This document shows, piece by piece, positions 62,300 to 64,000 of a stretch of DNA of 64,000 nt. Made by a program: the position numbers and the translations under genes. The stretch's first letter is position 1. Each line of letters opens with the position of its first letter. Below the pieces are notes generated by a model. That model ran no database searches and had not been told where the DNA came from. It saw only the letters and a program-made list of their open reading frames with translations. The DNA is taken from positions 1 to 64,000 of the forward strand of contig JADLFM010000233.1 in assembly GCA_020845495.1 (NCBI GenBank). Direction: 5' to 3'. Source of the stretch: Chloroflexota bacterium (GTDB lineage Bacteria > Chloroflexota > UBA6077 > JACCZL01).

Positions 62300-63472
62300 T
62301 CACCACTCGCCTCTCGCCGGCTTCGGGCCGCGCCAGCCGCACTGACCGTCGTAGGTTGCGTTAATGGCCGGGTCGAGCTTGCCCTCGTCGTTGGCCTGAG
62401 CCGTCATCAGAAGCTCTTCGTACAGCCCCATTGCATCGTCGTTCAGACGTGAGCGTGCCTGCTCGGGCGTGGGTAGCCCGCCGAACCGGTCGCTGAGCCA
62501 GCGAGCGAGTCGAAGCTCAGTCCGAAACGCCGCGTGCTCGGTGCCGAAACAGGCCGCCGAACTGCTGGAGACCGGCTTTGCCGAGCGATGGTCGAAAGCG
62601 TGGCGTAGCTCGTGGGCCATTACCGTCGCCTGAAGCCAGGTCGGCACGGCAGCGAACGGCGAGCGCAGAAGGAGCCGGCGCGTCGACGGCTGGTACGCCG
62701 CGTAGACCGTGTCTGGAAGGTCGCCTGTCACGACCATCTCGACGCCGTGGTTCGCCGCCTGCTGGACGAGTTGACGCCCTTCCGGCCACTGCCAGAGTAG
62801 CGCGACGGCCTCCGCGAAGCGATAATCGGCGACGAGCCCCGGCCCGAGGTAGCGGAACTGGACGCGATGGCTGTCCGACAGTTGATTGCGCTGAGCCCAC
62901 CACGGCTCGCGTCCGCACGCCGGGTTCGCCTGGAGACACGGCCAGCCGGTCCCGGATGGCGGCTCCTCGATCACCGCGTGCACGAACTCGGCGGGACCAA
63001 AGCCGGGCAACTGGGTGCGGTTGTCCTGTACCCGGCGCGCCCCCGGTGGCGGCGCGACAGCCACGGTGCCGAGCGGTCGGATGACAGCGGACTCGGGCGG
63101 GTCAGTCTCCGGGCCGGTCCAGACGGCCAGCCCGGCCGGCGTCAGCGCCACGTGCTGCGCGCCGTCGGTGTAGGACGGCGCGCCAGTTGACGACCGAACG
63201 TACACCCGGCCGGTCGTCGTCTGCTGGACGAGGTCGCCGGTCCCAGCCTCCTGGTAGGCGCACTCGGTCGGCTCGCCAATCGTCCTGCCCACCCGGAGCG
63301 CAAGCTCGGCGAAGGGCTCGCCGAACGCGGGTGACTCACCCACCTCGCAGTGAGCCGCCGCCTCTGGCTCGGCAGCCGTCGGCATGGCTGGGCTGGCGGT
63401 GACGAGGGACGCCGCGATGGCAAACGCCAGAGCGCCCTGGGAGATCGGTGTCCGTACCCGTACCATCCTCAT
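62300..63472 (-). CDS. Secreted protein with HExxH zinc-peptidase motif
   Basis: A 390-residue exported protein. The signal peptide is residues 1-35 (ALAFAIAASLVTASPAMPTAA). The first half is beta-rich with Pro turns and several Cys (Cys in HCEVGE, ECAYQE, PCLQANPACGRE). The C-terminal third carries the zinc-type motif H287-E288-L-R-H291 in VMAHELRHAFDH, and a possible third ligand Glu in CFGTEHAAFRTE. I recognise no named family for the whole protein. A metalloprotease of unknown specificity is plausible. ATG 63472 follows GGAGC; an ATG two codons later is an alternative. Confidence 0.65.
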   Translation of the reverse strand: MRMVRVRTPISQGALAFAIAASLVTASPAMPTAAEPEAAAHCEVGESPAFGEPFAELALRVGRTIGEPTECAYQEAGTGDLVQQTTTGRVYVRSSTGAPSYTDGAQHVALTPAGLAVWTGPETDPPESAVIRPLGTVAVAPPPGARRVQDNRTQLPGFGPAEFVHAVIEEPPSGTGWPCLQANPACGREPWWAQRNQLSDSHRVQFRYLGPGLVADYRFAEAVALLWQWPEGRQLVQQAANHGVEMVVTGDLPDTVYAAYQPSTRRLLLRSPFAAVPTWLQATVMAHELRHAFDHRSAKPVSSSSAACFGTEHAAFRTELRLARWLSDRFGGLPTPEQARSRLNDDAMGLYEELLMTAQANDEGKLDPAINATYDGQCGWRGPKPARGEW

Positions 63473-63628
63473 GCTCCAGTCTGCCTCACCCGTGCGAGGT
63501 CAGTGGCGCGGTCGTGGCCGCCGCGTTTGCGCGTCCATCGCGACCTCACACGTTCAAACGCGCGACAACGCGCCGGCGAGACGGGGTACGCGCAGGGGCT
63601 TACCGGCCGGGTGGGTTACACTGGCCAG

Positions 63629-64000
63629 GTGCACGACAGCCGCGTTGCGCCTTCCTCGCTCTCATCCCCGGCGCCACCGCCCGAGGATCTCCCAGCCCTA
63701 CGGGCCTGGCTCGCCGCGCGTGGAGACGATCGGGTCATCTCTGACGTGCCGATCCGCCGCATCCTGGTGCAGGCCGATGCGCTGTCCGACCTGCCCGGCG
63801 TGCTTGCCGACCTCGACGCGCCAACGCGGGTGCTGCTGGTGCAGGACGGGCGGCCGTATGAACGGGCCGGCGCGTCGCTGAAGCCGCTCGTCTACGAGCT
63901 ACTGGTGAGCGCGGGGCGGCAGGTCGAGGTGTTGACGCTGCCGCCGGGCGCGGACGGACTGGTGCACGCCGATCTGGAGCAAGTCGGGCGGGTGCGTGCC
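63629..64000 (+). CDS. Iron-containing alcohol dehydrogenase-like / glycerol-1-phosphate dehydrogenase-like (3' truncated by window)
   Basis: An open frame from GTG 63629 to the window edge (124 codons so far). After a Pro/Ser-rich start, residues about 45-110 (VPIRRILVQADALSDLPGVLADLDAPTRVLLVQDGRPY, then LLVSAGRQVEVLTLPPGADGLVHADLEQVGRV) read like the N-terminal NAD-binding half of the dehydroquinate-synthase-like/iron-ADH superfamily, closest in pattern to bacterial glycerol-1-phosphate dehydrogenases. The defining metal and NAD residues lie beyond the edge. A G1P dehydrogenase would matter for lipid stereochemistry. Start and family are both provisional. Confidence 0.5.
   Translation, partial: MHDSRVAPSSLSSPAPPPEDLPALRAWLAARGDDRVISDVPIRRILVQADALSDLPGVLADLDAPTRVLLVQDGRPYERAGASLKPLVYELLVSAGRQVEVLTLPPGADGLVHADLEQVGRVRA

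Overview
This is a GC-rich bacterial chromosome segment with about fifty protein genes on both strands. I recognise no rRNA, tRNA, CRISPR array or prophage. The gene content (GAF-domain histidine kinases of the NarL type, a DUF1684 protein, a mycothiol-dependent maleylpyruvate isomerase-like protein, DUF6194 and DUF3626 proteins, an M81 peptidase, a fused two-domain ABC permease, and possibly a glycerol-1-phosphate dehydrogenase-like protein at the right edge) fits a high-GC Chloroflexota (Thermomicrobia-like) or a related terrestrial lineage. That placement is inference from gene families, not a phylogenetic result.

Layout. 1-8.1 kb: the tail of an unknown protein, a GAF/HisKA_3 kinase, a degenerate receiver, a NarL-type regulator, a creatininase-family hydrolase, an MDMPI-type protein and a membrane pseudo-kinase that lacks both the phospho-accepting histidine and the ATPase domain. 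8.1-17.9 kb: a lipoprotein cytochrome c, a small secreted repeat protein, an acyl-CoA transferase/hydrolase, DoxX, a serine/threonine dehydratase coupled to a DUF1232 protein, a cupin, a C39-like protein and a DUF1684 protein. 18.0-24.2 kb: a ComM-like AAA ATPase; acetolactate synthase behind a complete-looking transcription attenuator with an Ile/Val-rich leader peptide; and a DEAD-box helicase with a long basic N-terminus. 24.3-30.3 kb: a Tat-exported amidase and an oligopeptide ABC cassette (substrate-binding protein, two permeases, no ATPase) with a 9 x 15-bp minisatellite at the permease junction. 30.6-46 kb: a DUF6920-like protein, an M81 peptidase, a ZIP transporter, a YceI-like protein, a nitrate/sulfonate-type ABC ATPase and fused permease, DUF3626 and DUF6194 proteins, a PEP-synthase/rifampicin-phosphotransferase-like enzyme and a cupredoxin lipoprotein. 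46-57 kb: a DHA2 drug exporter, PP2C phosphatase, bacterioferritin comigratory protein-type peroxiredoxin, CopC-CopD fusion, an IS5-type transposase remnant and a PhoR/PhoB-like two-component pair. 57-64 kb: thioredoxin reductase, a methyltransferase, an MFS transporter, a DegT-like fragment, a secreted HExxH protein and the start of an iron-alcohol-dehydrogenase-like gene.

The strongest regulatory find is at 19655-19889: a sigma70-like promoter (TGGACA, 17 bp, GATAAT), a 48-codon leader with nine Ile codons (eight of them ATT), and mutually exclusive antiterminator and terminator hairpins, the terminator ending in six T, all ahead of ilvB. The second is the dppB-like/dppC-like junction, where the same 8-nt stop/start overlap (ATGGCTGA) occurs at both ends of a repeat-encoded 61-codon frame. 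A wider theme is short tandem repeats, mostly of 15, 18 or 21 bp, at many loci. Most other transcript ends carry long perfect GC hairpins without a T tract.
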